Source: Rhyzopertha dominica (Eukaryota; Arthropoda; Insecta; Coleoptera; Bostrichidae). Taken from it: a DNA stretch of 64,000 nt. The position numbers were made by a program, and so were the translations under genes. The notes under the pieces were generated by a model. That model made no database searches and was not told the DNA's origin. It saw only the letters and a program-made list of their open reading frames with translations. Position 1 is the stretch's first letter; every line of letters starts with the position of its first letter. Location of the stretch: contig QCXZ01000001.1 in assembly GCA_025024175.1 (NCBI GenBank), positions 9,238,001 to 9,302,000 on the forward strand, given 5' to 3'. Below are positions 32,935 to 43,789 of the stretch, one piece after another.

Positions 32935-35284
32935 CAAATTCTAATTTAAAGAAATGTAAAAATAATACTTTAATAAAAAGTATTATAAGCTTTGCTATTT
33001 ATTAGTTCATTTTGTGTTTATTTATTCTTTAAATTTGAATATATAACTGTTGTAAGTACGGTCTTGTAATACGTACGACAACCGCCTGGCAGGCAAATAT
33101 TTTTATGGCGGTCTGTGGCTGAGTGTCGTGAAAATTAGGAAGAGTTAAATAGATCATTAGGTTGTATTCGCAGAATATTTCTGGTCCCACAATACAAGTA
33201 CTATATTATAGCTTGATATTTGGTTGACCGATTTATTTCACCAGCTAATGATGTGCTTCTTTAAGTACACCTTTTATATGAGTTAAACCTTCGACCTAAA
33301 AGGTCCTAATCTTTTGCTTTGAAAACGGAACCTCGTCGTATAACTCGTCAAATTATACACTACCTGAAAGCAACCGATATTTCCTTTTGGTCTGTGTTCA
33401 AACACACGTGTATTTTGCAATCCATAATACCACTTACTGCGGTTAACGCAAATACAAATGCTTTCAATCATTGAATTGCTAGTTCAAAACAAATAATTCC
33501 ATACTGCACGTATTCAGCTGTTTTCTGCATTGAATAATGTAATAAAACCACCTGTCCATTACCGAGTTGAACATCAATGTATATCAATTGTTCATTAATT
33601 GTAAACCACGCTAAATATGCTTTTGTTGGTCTATAAAAACGATACTCTGCATACCATTTTTGATTTAGCAGTAATAGTTATTGATTAAAAAAGTAATCTT
33701 ATATTCTCACTCATTGTATGCAAATGGTAAAATTATAATTAGATATCGCAATAAAAACCATCAAAAAGGATGCTACAAATTTTGTTGCACACACGTAGAT
33801 TATTTCGATTCTTAATACACAATTATTTAAAAAGGAAAAATTCCGACGATTGTAGAAGGTCCTTATATGAGGATTATGTAAAACCACAACACATTTTTCA
33901 ACATCCATAGTTATAAATCTAACCGGTATTGTAATAGACAAAGGTATAATTTAAGCATCCTAAAAATTACGAAAAAGGGCATTTCATAATGATTTTCTAA
34001 GATTTCTTGCTAATTGTAATATGGATTTTCCAATCAATAAATGCAAGCAACGAAAGTTTATCTATTCCTTTATTAGAAAATTCGTTATTACACACATTAA
34101 TATCTGATGAACCCCATTTTCGAAATCGATCTGACGCCTGTCAATATTTTGTTATTACTGTCATTTACTATCATACTTGCTGTCACTAACCTATTCGTTC
34201 TTGCCGAAAAAATAAATAAAAATACAGGCGTCGTGGAAAAATATAGTACATTACTCGACTTTTAAAGCTTCTTAATATAACCCTAGTTATTTAACATACT
34301 ACACTACACATTTGCTGAAATACCCTTTCAACTACTCTCAAACTGAATAAATTACCCTAAACTGTTTACATCCGCTTGATCGTTCATGAAACACGTAACA
34401 CCGATTACTATTTCTCTTTTGTCCAATACGACAAACAGCGGACCGTAAATAATTGAGGAACTGAGCTGTGTCACGATATCCCGGCACTACTATAATGATA
34501 ACGAATGCCCGCAATAAGACGGGATATGTAGGGCCGTTCTTAGACGTAAATCAGGAAACGATAGACCTGGAGAGCGTCCTGAAGTCGATTAACATTATTT
34601 GCAGTTTCACAAGAGATTGCTATTTCGACACTGACTTGTTTTCCTATCGCTTGCCTCAATAGTTGAAGAGGTGGAGTTCCTCAGGGTTCATGAACTGGAT
34701 CTTTAGTATATGTGCTGAGGAAGGTTTTGCGCCAAAGGAAGGTCTATTTAAACTTACTGCTTCACATGTATCTGCACCTTATTAAAGATAATATTGCATG
34801 TGAAAGAACTAACTAATATTATCTAAGTATAACTAGCTACTTATGGGCACTTAAATTGAAGATTTGATGACGACGATGATGAAGGAGTTAAGTACAAAAC
34901 CATGTTTAATGCGAAACGATTCCTTGGATATGCAACACCAAAGGAAAAATTTCCCAACTTTTAAGCCAACGATTTTATTGTATTGAGTAAAATCTTCTTT
35001 CAGATAGTGATAGGTGTAGAAAAGCTGCAAAGTAAACGCTAAATTAGTCAAATTAACAATGATCAGCAACAATCTTACCAGAAGGATAGGTATAGATAAC
35101 CATTTTATTCTGCCTGCATAGGAAAGACTATGATATCATGAGTAATAGTTGGATCTAAAACATGTCAAGACACACTCATATAAAATATGAAATAAACAAG
35201 TAAGTATACCAAACCTGTACTACAAATTATTGTGCTTACACCTTCGAAATTTGTTTTATGGTTGATATAGGTGAACGGAGAGAT
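32935..35284. other. Non-coding stretch with a G+C-richer part (34370-34720)
   Basis: Mostly A+T-rich, nothing recognised. From about 34370 to 34720 the composition is more balanced (a 64-codon frame at 34468-34662 has no known domain). The other short frames are unremarkable. Confidence 0.35.
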
Positions 35285-35292
35285 ATACAGAT
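35285..35292 (+). repeat. 8-bp target-site duplication, left copy (ATACAGAT)
   Basis: Identical to 36399-36406 and directly adjacent to the terminal inverted repeat CAGGGTTGGCA. Eight bases is the hallmark target duplication of hAT transposons. Confidence 0.9.
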
Positions 35293-36398
35293 CAGGGTTG
35301 GCAAAAAAAATGATTTTTTTTTAATTAAACAAAACAAACAGTTTCTTTTTAATTTAATCATGTTTAAATTGTTTTAAACATGTTTTTTCTTACTTAGTTA
35401 AAAACATGTTTAAAACGTTTTAAACACTGTTTTAAACATGCACTCATGCAAATTACTATGTGTATTAGTGAAAATAAATACGAGTAGATGACGGAAAGCG
35501 TAGCAGTGGTCTAAAAATCCCTAGGTGACTATGATTGCTTGTTGTCATTTGTCATTTGTATCCGATGTGTACGGCCTTTTTTTTAGTTATTATGAGCCGG
35601 GTTTTCTTTCCTATTTTAAGCGAAAATCAACTCTGTTCTTAAAATCCAGACCAATCACATACTGGTTACTGGATGGATTTTAGCTAATATCAACTTTAAC
35701 AAAGAGAATAGGAACAGACCTTGTATGTTTAAAGTTCAACAATTACAATGACCAGTAGGAGAAATAATGCAGAGTGGAATTACTTTGACAAAATTAAGGT
35801 GCAAATAAGATATGCTTGCACTAGTAAAAATATTTTATTTCTTGTTTATTGTTTTTTTATATTCCCAAGTTCTGATAACTATTTGTTCTATTATGCTAAA
35901 TATATAATTATCTAGTAAGTGTTGAATGAACGTCTTACTTATTGTTTTGTTGTATTGGACCAGAAGTACAAATTTTTATGTTATGATAAGGTTAAGATTT
36001 TTATTTATTGTTTTAAAATGTTTGTAGGTAATTTATAACTACAGAAAAAATGTTAAGTTTATTATTAATTTCTATAACTCTTGTATCGATATAAAACTGG
36101 GCCTGGTTTTGAATTCAATTCATTTTTATGCAAATGTAAGGTGACATTATGTAGATATGTCATTACTAATAATCCTGTTTATCTATTTGTGGAGCGTAAA
36201 AAAAGCCTAATAGTAATAATTAATAAATCACATACAGTAGTAGTTAAAAATCACTGTTTAATACATTAGTAAAAAAGGCACTGTTTAAAACAAATGATTT
36301 AAACATTTGTTTAAAACAAGGTTTTAAACAGAAGCGTTGTTTTAAACAAGTTTAAAACATCCTGTTTTAAACATTTTGTTTTAATTATGCCAACCCTG
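35293..36398. mobile_element. Non-autonomous hAT element (1106 bp) with intact ends
   Basis: A complete, apparently intact insertion. It starts CAGGGTTGGCA and ends TGCCAACCCTG, an 11-base perfect terminal inverted repeat of hAT type. It is flanked on both sides by the identical octamer ATACAGAT. Both subterminal regions (35340-35450 and 36270-36385) are packed with GTTTAAAAC / GTTTTAAAC words in both orientations, as expected of hAT transposase-binding repeats. No transposase frame exists inside (the longest, 36081-36269, is 62 codons and unremarkable), so it would have to be mobilised by a related autonomous hAT. The perfect target duplication suggests a fairly young insertion compared with the other relics. 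The hAT relic at 19.5-21.3 kb does not obviously share these ends. Confidence 0.9.
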
Positions 36399-36406
36399 AT
36401 ACAGAT
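36399..36406 (+). repeat. 8-bp target-site duplication, right copy (ATACAGAT)
   Basis: Perfect match to 35285-35292. Confidence 0.9.
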
Positions 36407-39400
36407 ATATTTACTTTACAAAATGAATCTGTTATATTTCTTTGTTTCATGTGATGGTTTTCTTTTTGTAGGCAGAATGAACTAGTTGTTTTTATTCTTC
36501 AGGTAATATTGGTGGTGAGTATTATTACTTTGACTATTATAGCCTTCACTTTGTAGCTTTCCTGTGTCACTAACTCGAAAAAGAGAGGTATCATGGTGTT
36601 GTTCTTGAAAACTACGAATATTTATGTATAAGTATTTTTAGCATCAGAAATGTGTAGCTTTCTTGCTTTAAGTTCAAAGTTCTAGCATAAAAACAGCTCC
36701 ACTCAAAAATTATGGCAAAGCATGTCCATGTTACAATAATGTCACCACTGCCCCAGGAAGCCCGATGCGTTTTTGGGGGCAGGTATTTCACAAAACAATA
36801 AGTTAACCAGGCTACCGGAGCGAAACCGTCCTGCCTCTGCTCACGATATTGGTCATTTGCATAGCGCGGTCCGCCTAAGTTGTGTTACTGACGGGCAAGC
36901 TCTGCTCAACACCCACATTGCCATTCGTTACTATGATTTATAGGTTCGTTAAAAACGGAGCAACGAGATCGTAATAAGATTTAGAGGTAATCGGCCAGAT
37001 TTCCCTAATGCGTTTGAAACCGAAGATGGGTGACGGGAGACTTTATGATGAAAGCAATGTAAGTGAATTATTACTACAGGAAATATTCAAGCACACCAGA
37101 CCAAATTAACGCTTCTCATTGGTCTGTGCTAAATTGTTGAACTTAAAAAACAAACAAAGTGAGAGGACATGATTCTTTTGATGGCATATTTCTAACTTGC
37201 TTCTTTACTCTATAAGTAATCTGTTTACTTATCGCCACCGAATAATCAGAAATTTCTACCTAGTGTACTCAAACATATACATTTTTTTTAATCAAACGTG
37301 GGATCGTCCTGCCAGTGGAATATATGCTTATACTGATTGCATGAACTTGTTTTAGATCAATGAAATTTTATTCCCTTTTGAAATTTGTTTATCTTGTGGT
37401 AGCAACGTAAAACTTTATAATCTACAGATTTCCCCAACTCCTTTTACAGCAAAACTTTACAAACTTCTATACGACCTAATTACGGAAGGTATTCTTAGGA
37501 TGAAATCTTTGAGTAAAGGGTATTTGATTTGCAGCATCGTACTAAATAGTGGTACCTACGTTTATCGAGATTGAATATGAATATGATTTCCCAATACGAT
37601 TAAAATATATACAATTTTTACACAATGTTTGCACACAATTACAATATTTGCATGTTAATTTATGCAGTTCATATTCTTCCTACTTTGGAACTATATCTTT
37701 ATTATTTGATGCAGGACACAATTTTCAAATTAATAGTAACGTTGATATCTTAAGCACCATGCAAGCAAAAGGAACAAATGCTAAATTTATCAGAAATCTT
37801 AAAAGTAATTAGGTCGTACAAATGACCATCTGAAACAACCATGAATGCATAAACTAATTTCGAACATAGGTCATTAGTTAATCGTCTTCTCTCAGCATTC
37901 AGTTCACAAATGGCAATACTATTGTACCTTATAGTCTGAGGATAAGTTCTCACCATCACATTAAAGGAAGTTTGGAGTTTAAAGACATTTATGTTTATCT
38001 CTTATTGATAAAGCACTTCAAAGTTGGGTACAATTTACTGTGTTTTTATATTAGTGAAGGAACGTCGCAACCATTTTCTGTGTTGTCATGATTACATTTC
38101 AATAAATTTTATTTGTCGATTGTTAACAACGAAATTAGTTTAAGTTTAGCAAATATTGATTGCTCAATTCCTAAAATGCTAATACTAGAAGAGTATCTTC
38201 CTGCCACGCCGCTTATAAGCATCTCATATAATTTACGTTACTCATCTGGGTCAATTAAGGAAGAACTAGATGAGACCTCTTAAAAAGATCGTTTTATTTG
38301 ACAGCGTCAGCGCAAATGAGGGTTCTTTGGTAATAAAAATAAAATCATTGTACATTAACTCGCGGAATATTAGAACGGATAAAACTATAACACTATTTTT
38401 AAGAAGAATGGAAAATACAAACAACGCACGACAGTTCCTGACACATACTTATTTTATTAAATAATAGGCTCATGTGTCTTCATTTAACTGAATAGAGGCA
38501 AGCACATAATACAGCTTGTCTCAACTAATAAGAAAATCTCCAATTTTTTCCAATGTTGGAAAAAATCTGAATGAAACGAATTTCATAGTTATTTCTGCAT
38601 CCTTGTAGCAAAAAAAAATAAGTAGCCTCTTGCTACTTAAATTTGATATATCCTTTTTTGAGAATCACAAAATAGTTGGGCTGAGAAATTTTATTTATTA
38701 TCTTTTACGCAGCTTCTGCTTGATTCCGTAAATTACCTACTGTCATTCGACAAAATCGTAATTTTTTAAATGATTTATATAGCAGAACAAAGTACTGAAC
38801 AGGCTCAGTTACAAATAGATACATGATCGTATGTGTCCTATCGAAATTTCGCTTTTGAAGTTTTTGTTCCTGGCCATCTATTAATGAATAGCAGGCAGAT
38901 CGTCAAGATAAAACTTTAGAAAGAATTAAATAATAAGAGTCCAGATTAAAGTTTTACGCAAATTTTACTGACCGTTTGAAAATATATATAAAAGATCTGG
39001 CCCGCTATTGGAGGTGATGTTACAGCTCTTAGTCTGATGGTCGGCTGAGGGATTCCAACGGCTGATATGGTTACAGCGGAGTTCTCCTCCGAACAAGAAC
39101 CGACAGGAAAGGAAAATAATTCTAAGAAAGCTGCAGTTTTTCTGAACAGATCCGAACTGACAACAGTGTTTGCCCTGATCCTTGATAAGTTTAGATTTTA
39201 CTGCCAAATATAAAAACCCTTCCGAAGAAGAGTTTCAGCTAAGGTGAAGCTTGTCAGATGATAAATGGCTTCTGACATAATCAGCGAATAGTGAGGTGCA
39301 AAATCCCAGATATTTTGGTCGTATGTCTTCACCAAAAGGAATATGAAACGGCAACGTGAAGAATGCTATACTATAGGGAAGCAGGTAAATAAGCTGGCAC

Positions 39401-40030
39401 TTTACGGATGAAATATGATTGCTTCCTTGCAACCCAAAAGCACCACACAAACGCACAGTTCCGCTGATTGCATTGTGTTCGAAAAATACGCAACCAACAG
39501 CCCGAGAACGATTAAAGACAGCCAGCACAACAAAAAAGGTGGACAAGAAAACGCTCAATAACGGTGGCCAGATAAAAATTATAAGTTCCCCAATGAAAAC
39601 TTAAACCGCAACAAAATATACCATAGAATGTCCTTTGATCACGTCGGAAATGTTACAAAATGTTAGACAAGCTTTTACGTTTTCATAACCACATTTGCAT
39701 CCTCGCACAAAAATCTAGGCAGTGTTCTAAAAAAAGGAATCAAAATGATGTATCATCTAATCCTTCTTGAAATTAAAGCTTTCTGAAACGGTGATATGTA
39801 AAATTAGATCCATTTTAAAGTTAAAATTGACCTGCTGTTGGATTTTTTCAAACCAGGATATAATCAGAGATTTGGGGAAATTAGGTGGAACACTCTGTGT
39901 ATTACAAAGCGTTAAGAACCATAAAACCGAGCACTGAGTGACCACAGATGTAATATCAAAGGGTTATTTGCCCTTATATAATTAGAGCATGGGGGATATT
40001 ATTAATTTGGCAAGATTAGATTAATGTAGC
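36407..40030. other. Long non-coding stretch with island (36760-37065) and small palindromes
   Basis: The part 36760-37065 is G+C-rich (GCCCCAGGAAGCCCGATGCG near 36753) and frame-free. The rest is A+T-rich. Near 38965-39600 several overlapping frames are open on both strands with mixed composition (for example 39235-39558 minus, 107 codons; on the plus strand AEFSSEQEPTGKENNSKKAA near 39075-39130). None could be assigned. Small palindromes occur at 38543-38566 and 38620-38638. Confidence 0.3.
38543..38566. repeat. Perfect 24-bp palindrome with 2-base centre
   Basis: ATTTTTTCCAA-TG-TTGGAAAAAAT. A second small hairpin, AAGTAGC-CTCTT-GCTACTT, follows at 38620-38638. They may be remnants of a miniature inverted-repeat element; no target duplication was found. 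Confidence 0.5.
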
Positions 40031-40560
40031 AGCCGGAGCTTCCACCTCTGTGTGTATGTATATGGGTGGGTAGTGTTGCTAGAAGCATTAAAATCAGAAT
40101 AATTATAAGAGCCACAGCTTGCAAACGTCATTTTTACATTATCGTAAACATCTACGGTCGGCTATCTCGTACACACTTGAAAACAGCACCCTCCATGCAA
40201 ATTCGTGAGGAATGGATCTATCAATCACGTTCGAGTCCCGGAGTCAATAGAGCGAGCCGCCCGGGTGATAGATGAGCAAGGTTGTGCTCGCGGCTAAACC
40301 ACCAGGAAATAATGACAATTTCCCGCATTTGCAGCCGTATTACAGACGCCGGCTTGACGTCTGAGGCGCGTGCAAAGAAGAACACATGCGGAGCACAGAT
40401 CTGAATTTGATTAGGAGGAACTAGTGACGGGTGGAAAAATCCAATGTAGTGGTGCAATTGGGATAGACGGAGACGACGTTTGCATGAAGTTGGATGTGCT
40501 TGAAGACACACGTTGGAGGAACAATTTTTTTGTAGAGTGGACTTGCACATCATTTAGTCG
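40031..40560. other. G+C-rich non-coding island
   Basis: Strongly G+C-rich core (AGCGAGCCGCCCGGGTGATA near 40251, GACGCCGGCTTGACGTC near 40347). Short frames in both directions show no domain. Candidate conserved non-coding DNA. Confidence 0.35.
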
Positions 40561-40689
40561 TGAAGTTCAGCTTACAGGCTGAAGATTAACAGCCAAACAG
40601 GCAACTCCTCCATGTTCAAGGTTATTAACGATAATCATGTACCCAGCATGACAAGAAACTTTTTGGAATAAATACCACTAAACGGAGGA

Positions 40690-41260
40690 TGGGGAAGCTA
40701 ACTAGAGTATTTGTATACTAATGGATCCAAAATCTCACAGAGCAAAACGGTCGGTCGGGAATATATGCTATACTAGCTTGCGCTTAGTTACTAATGGAGA
40801 AGCGCTTTAACAAAAGAATACGAGTGTAAATGATTGCAAACGCAAAGACAAAGTATTCTATATTACTGTTTCAGGCATCAAAGGGATGACCATTTAACCA
40901 TGGTAGTTCATGGAGAGTTTTCTTGTGGGTTACAGACTTGCAGGGGTCGTAAATGCATAAAGCTCTCCGTTTGTATAAACACATTTAGTGCAATGCTAAA
41001 GGTGGTCGCAAACTTTCATAATTTACCACAAGCTCAAGAATACACAGGGCCTTGTTTTCGAAGGTAGTCTCCTTCACTCTTATTAGCAAATACCTGACCA
41101 AATCTATTATAACAAACAATGTAAGGGTTACATTAATACTTCATTTGAAAACAAGACATAAAGAGCCCAAACATTCACGGAGTAGAGATTGCTGACAACT
41201 TAGCGACAACAAGTGCCTTTAACACTTCCTTCCAAGCTTTCTATTCCTCAAGGCGACTTC
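40690..41260 (+). mobile_element. LINE RNase H domain relic (Jockey/R1/I style)
   Basis: The plus strand reads VFVYTNGSKISQSKTVG (40707-40757) and, in the next frame, GIYAILACA, matching the start of a retroelement RNase H domain (YTDGSK...GAGIYA), with the first catalytic aspartate changed to asparagine. Around 40965-41010 INTFSAMLKVVANFHNLPQA resembles the SDSQAALKAL segment. Near 41180-41215 VEIADNLATTSAF matches the GNExADxLA end that carries the last catalytic residue. Frames shift repeatedly. The RT that should precede it is absent; upstream is the G+C-rich island. The assignment is by motif order only and is moderately uncertain. Confidence 0.45.
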
Positions 41261-41812
41261 ACCTGCCATCAGCTTTACTAACTGAAAATATATGCGTAAG
41301 TATTCCATAGTTGTCTTGGTTCAATTTAGGACTTATTGTTGTGAATTATTAATTTTAATAAAACCACTACTGGTGGTGTATTGTGGTTCATTACTCAACT
41401 CAAATAAGTGCAATAGTAAGGCTTTTATAAGGTAGATGTAGATAAAGCAGCGTTTATCTACTCTTAATATTACCGGATTATTGCTACTACTCACTTTTTT
41501 ACTATGCACTATAAATAAACAATGCTAAAGTCATTCAGTAAAAATTTTAATAGTCGATTCATTGCGTACAATTTTGCATAAAACACATACCTACAATAAC
41601 TTGTTCATAAAATCAGTCATAATATAAATTGCACACCTAATTTAAGCCTACTTGTTGTTGCTTGGGGACGCATGGCAAAAAGAGGCTGGTTTTGGAAAAA
41701 AGTTCAAAATGTTTTTTTTATTAGTTTGTACGTTTTTTTATAGTAGTGCATTCTTAATTGTAGTGCATTGCACCTTAGATTAGTTTAGCAACAGCTGACA
41801 CTGCACTTCTAT
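41261..41812. other. Non-coding A+T-rich stretch
   Basis: Nothing recognised. Confidence 0.4.
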
Positions 41813-42097
41813 CTATATATGTAGGTACTGACTGCGAATGAAATCAGAGTCGATCTGAATACGTGGTGTAGTCAATAAGTTGTACAACACAGTCGGCGTT
41901 TCCTTTGACAACCCCGTAATTCGCCCTGCTACATTACTTTGTAAAAAAGAAACGAAACAAACTCCATCCGTCATCCTCTGTTCTTCCGCAAATGTCATCA
42001 GGTTATGCATAGCCTGTTCGTAGGAAGACATATTCTGGTCTGTAAGATGAACACAATCACATGGTTCCAAAACCATAATAAACGATTGTTGCAACAA
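41813..42097 (-). CDS. Unrecognised 94-codon open frame
   Basis: A minus-strand frame from ATG 42097 to a stop at 41813 with notably protein-like, low-bias composition (LEPCDCVHLTDQNMSSYEQA, then MTFAEEQRMTDGVCFVSF). No family was recognised and there is no signal peptide. Upstream on the same strand an in-frame stop lies a few codons before the start, and further upstream is a tandem duplication (42191-42390). It could be a transposon fragment, a small gene or chance. No splice or promoter evidence was found. Confidence 0.3.
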   Translation of the reverse strand: MLQQSFIMVLEPCDCVHLTDQNMSSYEQAMHNLMTFAEEQRMTDGVCFVSFLQSNVAGRITGLSKETPTVLYNLLTTPRIQIDSDFIRSQYLHI

Positions 42098-42190
42098 TTA
42101 GAGCACAAATCTGCCGCGTGGATAAGTTATTAGGTATAGGAAGCACAATCAAGCATAATCGAAATACTATAAGGTTTAGCAAAACGTGGA

Positions 42191-42390
42191 CAATTGTGCT
42201 TTAGTTTTGTCGCTAACTTCCAAATATAAAAATGTAAATTTTACTAAAAAGGGGTCATCTGACTAAGATTATTGAAGATTAGTAAAAGATGACCAATTGT
42301 GCTTTAATTTTGTGGCTAGCTTCTAAGTACAAAGATGTATATTTTACCTAAAAGGGGTTATGTGGCTCTATTAATATATGAAGCACAATC
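42191..42390. repeat. Tandem duplication with 103-bp period
   Basis: CAATTGTGCTTTAGTTTTGT at 42191 recurs as CAATTGTGCTTTAATTTTGT at 42294. The following roughly 70 bases match with about one change in five, down to AAAAGGGGT. Words of the form TATGAAGCACA/TATGAAGCATA occur around it (42376, 42425, 42598), and the inverted word AAGCACAAT / ATTGTGCTT brackets the first unit (42142 and 42193). It is probably the edge of an unidentified repeat. Confidence 0.6.
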
Positions 42391-43785
42391 AAATCACTAA
42401 AGATTGATAGAAACATTGGCATATGTATGAAGCACATATGTCAATGCGACTATACCTCATACCTATAGAGAAATAATTATTAGGGATAATATTGACTAAA
42501 GCAACATAATTCTCGAAGCACCAACGAAAATTTGGAAATGGTGGCTAAGTGCGAAGTTGGCCATAATTTGAAAACAATAGATGTTGTTGAAAATATGTAT
42601 GAAGCATAATAAAGGACGCACTGGGAATGAAATACGATACTATAGTTTGTGCTTTAACATTGTGTTCTACTTGACGGACATTACTTACAACCACTTTCTT
42701 ACAAATACAATAATCTTTGAATCAATTTAATAAACGTATGTTCACTTAACCTTTATAACATTACTTACACAAATACTCCGTTCCTGAGAGCCATACCAAT
42801 TTATCGCTCTATCATCTATCTCCAAGTCTATCCACCGACTCTCCCTCGCGATTCCTCTCCAATTCTATTAACAAATTCGTATACGCGTTATTCTCAGAAA
42901 TATATACGCCGTGCCCCAAAACTACCAGCTCCCATCCATTAATCTCCCCCAGATAACAATTTATTATTGGTTTTGTAAATTGACAAACATATACATCACG
43001 TCAGGTCTTCGCGAGATTTATTACACCAACTAATACCGGGAACGGATGCCTGTGTTATTTAATAAATAAGCGCTCTGGAGTACAAGACGTTTCGACAGCG
43101 AACGATCGATTTTGATCGAGAAAAAAGAAGTCAGCGGCTGCGATAGATGATATCCCGGTAGAATGACCTGAAGTTTGGTTATATGTAATCATTTGGCTTT
43201 GTTGGTGAATCAAGAGGTACTGAAAAAGCGCTGAACAACTAAAATTATCAAGAAAAAAAATTGTTAAAAGAAGATGCGGTTCTGCCGGGGATCCCACTTT
43301 CAACTTTTGAATCTGACTTAGGTTATAGTTTTGAATTCTCAAAACATGTCTATAAGTCAATAAATTTTTGTTACTATATGTATGTACATTTTAATCCTCA
43401 TCAAAAATACCATAAATTATGTAACAACACGCCTCTGTCTAACGATCCATCAGAATCAATCTTAATGTTATAAACAATCCTAGCTGCAAAATTTTTCGAG
43501 GACCCAAATCCCCCAAAAGAATACATACATATAGCGACTAATCACGTACAAATCTACATCTGATGTTTTACAAGAAGTTTAATAAAATATAGCGCATTGG
43601 TGCCAATACTATACTAATACCAACCAACATTACATTCTGCCGCCAATATTTGATATCCGGAGATTTACTTAAGTATAAATTAATATTTCTGGTTGTTTCT
43701 CTTTGGTCTCTGAACATCCATATCGTTATCGATAACTGTGACAACTGCTTGCGACAAGCTATCTACAGAAGCTAGCATATTCAAG
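42391..43785. other. Non-coding stretch, nothing assigned
   Basis: A+T-rich with more balanced pieces around 42780-43050 and 43055-43360. The 101-codon minus-strand frame 43360-43055 (ending SSIAAADFFFLDQNRSFAVE and a short tail) gives the impression of a repeated-element peptide, and CTGTCGAAACGTC on the minus strand near 43100-43085 resembles retroelement 3' ends, but neither can be assigned. Confidence 0.25.
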
Positions 43786-43789
43786 AATT

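Noticed and set aside
19500..36398. hAT transposase relic as the source of the intact non-autonomous hAT element
   Set aside because: The terminal CAGGGTTGGCA was not found at the transposase relic; shared superfamily only.
39235..39558. 107-codon minus-strand frame with hydrophobic, membrane-like translation
   Set aside because: The plus strand over the same bases is also open and more hydrophilic; no family match for either, so no gene is claimed.
43055..43360. 101-codon minus-strand frame near a GAAACGTC word
   Set aside because: Impression of a repeat-derived peptide but no assignable domain and no hammerhead core upstream.
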